A program made the translations under genes and the position numbers. Below are positions 22,081 through 23,170 of a stretch of 23,170 nt of DNA, piece after piece. The notes below the pieces were generated by a model. That model had not been told where the DNA came from, did no database searches, and saw nothing but the letters and a program-made list of their open reading frames with translations. Positions within the stretch are counted from its first letter, which is position 1, and the number at the start of each line of letters is the position of its first letter. Location of the stretch: the NCBI GenBank assembly GCA_947625715.1, contig CANQPR010000008.1, positions 1-23,170 on the forward strand. Reading direction: 5' to 3'. This stretch comes from an uncultured Bacilli bacterium (GTDB taxonomy: Bacteria > Bacillota_I > Bacilli_A > RF39 > UBA660).

Positions 22081-22710
22081 CTATCCTTGTATAGTTAATT
22101 TTACGAATCTAATTGATTCAATTTTTTGTTCATTTATTGGTTTATCGTAACTATCAGTTTTTACTTTTGATATTTCTTCAGCTACTTCATAACCGGCTAT
22201 GACGCGTCCAAATGCTGCGTATTCACCATCTAAGTGAGATACATCATCACTTACACAGATGAAAAATTGACTAGAGGCAGAATCTTTATCGTCACTTCTT
22301 GCCATAGAAACAACGCCTTTTTCATGTTTTAAATCATTAGTAACACCATTGCTTGAAAATTCTCCTTTGATGGTTTTTTCACTTCCACCAGTACCTGTGC
22401 CAGTAGGATCACCAGTTTGAATCATAAAATTTTCAATTACTCGGTGAAAAATAATACCATCATAAAAATGTTCTTTTACTAAATTTTTAAAATTTTCAAC
22501 GGTTTTAGGAGCTTTATCAGGATAAAGGGATAAAATCATTACTTTATTTTTATTGGTAACAATTTTAACAAAATCTGTTACTTCTTCCGTTTCTTCATAG
22601 CTCACATTATCTATTTTTCCATTTGTTAAATCTTTTGATTTACAACCTGTCATACATATTATTAATGATAATAATAATAGTAGTAAGCATATTTTATATC
22701 GATGTTTCAT
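22081..22710 (-). CDS. Lipoprotein peptidyl-prolyl cis-trans isomerase (cyclophilin)
   Basis: A 209-residue cyclophilin-type prolyl isomerase with a lipoprotein signal: basic MKHRYK, hydrophobic core, and lipobox MTGC with Cys23. It should act outside the membrane on secreted proteins. The cyclophilin domain (about 46-207) shows PKTVENFKNLV, FHRVIENFMIQTGDP (88-102, with the catalytic Arg90), SQFFICVSD (147-155) and HLDGEYAAFGRV (159-170). Length and order are those of bacterial PpiB-like lipoproteins. AGGAAA precedes the ATG. It has its own promoter at 22735-22763 and ends at the gltX promoter. Confidence 0.92.
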   Translation of the reverse strand: MKHRYKICLLLLLLSLIICMTGCKSKDLTNGKIDNVSYEETEEVTDFVKIVTNKNKVMILSLYPDKAPKTVENFKNLVKEHFYDGIIFHRVIENFMIQTGDPTGTGTGGSEKTIKGEFSSNGVTNDLKHEKGVVSMARSDDKDSASSQFFICVSDDVSHLDGEYAAFGRVIAGYEVAEEISKVKTDSYDKPINEQKIESIRFVKLTIQG

Positions 22711-22734
22711 TTGTTTTCCTACTTTCTGAATTTA

Positions 22735-22763
22735 ATTTTAACATCAATCATTATTAATTTCAA
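22735..22763 (-). promoter_or_regulatory. Promoter of the cyclophilin gene
   Basis: TTGAAA (22758-22763) and TAAAAT (22735-22740) are separated by 17 bases, 25 bases before the ATG. The rest of the 22764-22880 interval is plain AT-rich sequence in which I see nothing. Confidence 0.55.
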
Positions 22764-22882
22764 CAAGAGATTTTATTTAAGTTTTATTTTATATTTTTTT
22801 AATCCAAGTAAATTAAACATTAAAAATAAATAACTATAATCAAATATTTTAACTTAAAAGTTACAAAAAAATGAGTTTTTTG

Positions 22883-22911
22883 TTGACATTAAAGACTTGT
22901 TTTGATAATAT
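22883..22911 (+). promoter_or_regulatory. Promoter of the tRNA cluster
   Basis: Perfect TTGACA (22883-22888) and TAATAT (22906-22911) are separated by 17 bases, about 20 bases before the first tRNA. Confidence 0.75.
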
Positions 22912-22930
22912 TTATAGTGTCAATGAAAGC

Positions 22931-23007
22931 GGGCGTTTAGCTCAGTTGGTTAGAGCATCTGCCTTACAAGCAGAGGGTCTGCGGTTCGAGTCCGTAAACG
23001 CCCACCA
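22931..23007 (+). tRNA. tRNA-Val (anticodon TAC)
   Basis: A full cloverleaf: acceptor GGGCGTT/AACGCCC, anticodon loop CTTACAA giving TAC, T-loop TTCGAGT, and encoded CCA at 23005-23007. First of a tandem array on the plus strand. Confidence 0.96.
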
Positions 23008-23015
23008 TTTTTTTT

Positions 23016-23091
23016 GCCGACATAGCGTAACTGGTAGCGCAACTGACTTGTAATCAGTAGGTTGGGGGTTCGACTCCCTCTGTCGGCACCA
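23016..23091 (+). tRNA. tRNA-Thr (anticodon TGT)
   Basis: Acceptor GCCGACA/TGTCGGC, anticodon loop CTTGTAA giving TGT, T-arm GGGGGTTCGACTCCC, encoded CCA at 23089-23091. It follows tRNA-Val after eight bases. Confidence 0.96.
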
Positions 23092-23095
23092 TCTT

Positions 23096-23170
23096 GGAGG
23101 GATAGCGAAGTGGTCAAACGCGGCAGACTGTAAATCTGTTCCTTCGGGTTCCATGGTTCAAATCCATGTC
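23096..23170 (+). tRNA. tRNA-Tyr (anticodon GTA), cut by the right edge
   Basis: It starts GGAGGGA, has anticodon loop CTGTAAA giving GTA, a long class II variable arm (TTCCTTCGGGTT region) and the T-arm CATGG/CCATG. Most of the 3' acceptor strand and any CCA lie beyond 23170. Confidence 0.92.

Noticed and set aside
22871..23154. Open frames on both strands across the tRNA cluster (for example a minus-strand frame with RWCRQRESNPQP)
   Set aside because: These are translations of tRNA genes and their complements, a well-known annotation artefact. The tRNA structures explain the sequence fully.
1..23170. CRISPR arrays, insertion sequences, prophage or integrase genes
   Set aside because: I found no spaced direct repeats, transposase, recombinase or phage structural gene in any frame.
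1..23170. Mycoplasma-type genetic code (TGA as Trp)
   Set aside because: TGA is a natural stop in the GntR gene (1318-1320) and the membrane gene (18199-18201), where it overlaps the next start, and the Trp codons checked are TGG.

Overview
The window is very AT-rich chromosomal DNA from a Gram-positive (Bacillota/Firmicutes) lineage, most likely an uncultured gut-type member of the Bacilli or a Mollicutes-adjacent clade. The evidence is strong AGGAGG/AGGTGA ribosome binding sites, sigma-A promoters, a sufCDSU operon, the rpsO-pnp pair, a spoVID-ysxE-like pair, a tRNA array with encoded CCA, and TGA used as a stop (for example in the GntR gene and the gene at 18199), so this is the standard bacterial code and not the mycoplasma code. 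Nearly everything is on the minus strand. The exceptions are a phosphohexomutase, a possible 60-residue membrane peptide and the tRNA cluster at the right edge.

Layout, left to right. (1) 1-1740: promoter and leader of a gene lying off the left edge, then a membrane GT2 glycosyltransferase cotranscribed with a YtrA-type GntR regulator that has a palindromic operator. (2) 1747-5160: a DUF368/PopT-type undecaprenyl-phosphate transporter, pnp, and rpsO with a structured leader. (3) 5148-6247: a hypothetical gene and a YlmC/YmxH PRC-barrel protein. (4) 6260-9330: the iron-sulfur operon sufC-sufD-sufS-sufU with its own promoter and terminator; sufD is about half length and there is no sufB. (5) 9353-9850: a guanine-deaminase-like enzyme. 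(6) 9884-13756: an accessory surface region with a frameshifted membrane or exported protein, a large N-terminally anchored beta-helix protein with about 15 GGGI/NN repeats, and a second GT2. (7) 13801-18864: an FtsK/SpoIIIE translocase, a YsxE/CotS-like protein, a SpoVID-like LysM protein behind a sigma-E-like promoter, a DUF1292-like protein and an unknown membrane protein. (8) 18930-23170: phosphohexomutase, long-form gltX with a terminator-like leader hairpin, a lipoprotein cyclophilin, and tRNA-Val, tRNA-Thr and tRNA-Tyr (the last cut by the window edge).

The most striking observation is a small family of related promoters in which a G homopolymer fills the spacer between a perfect TTGACA -35 and the -10: G10 at 37-46, G8 at 12680-12687, and a degenerate GGGG version of the same total length upstream of 10509. 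Long G runs are very improbable in DNA this AT-rich, and their position matches the known slipped-strand, phase-variable promoter architecture. One of the three drives the repeat-rich beta-helix surface protein, so I infer a phase-variable surface regulon. Secondary points are the reduced SUF operon, the sporulation-type gene pair, and the frameshifted reading frame at 9884-10509.
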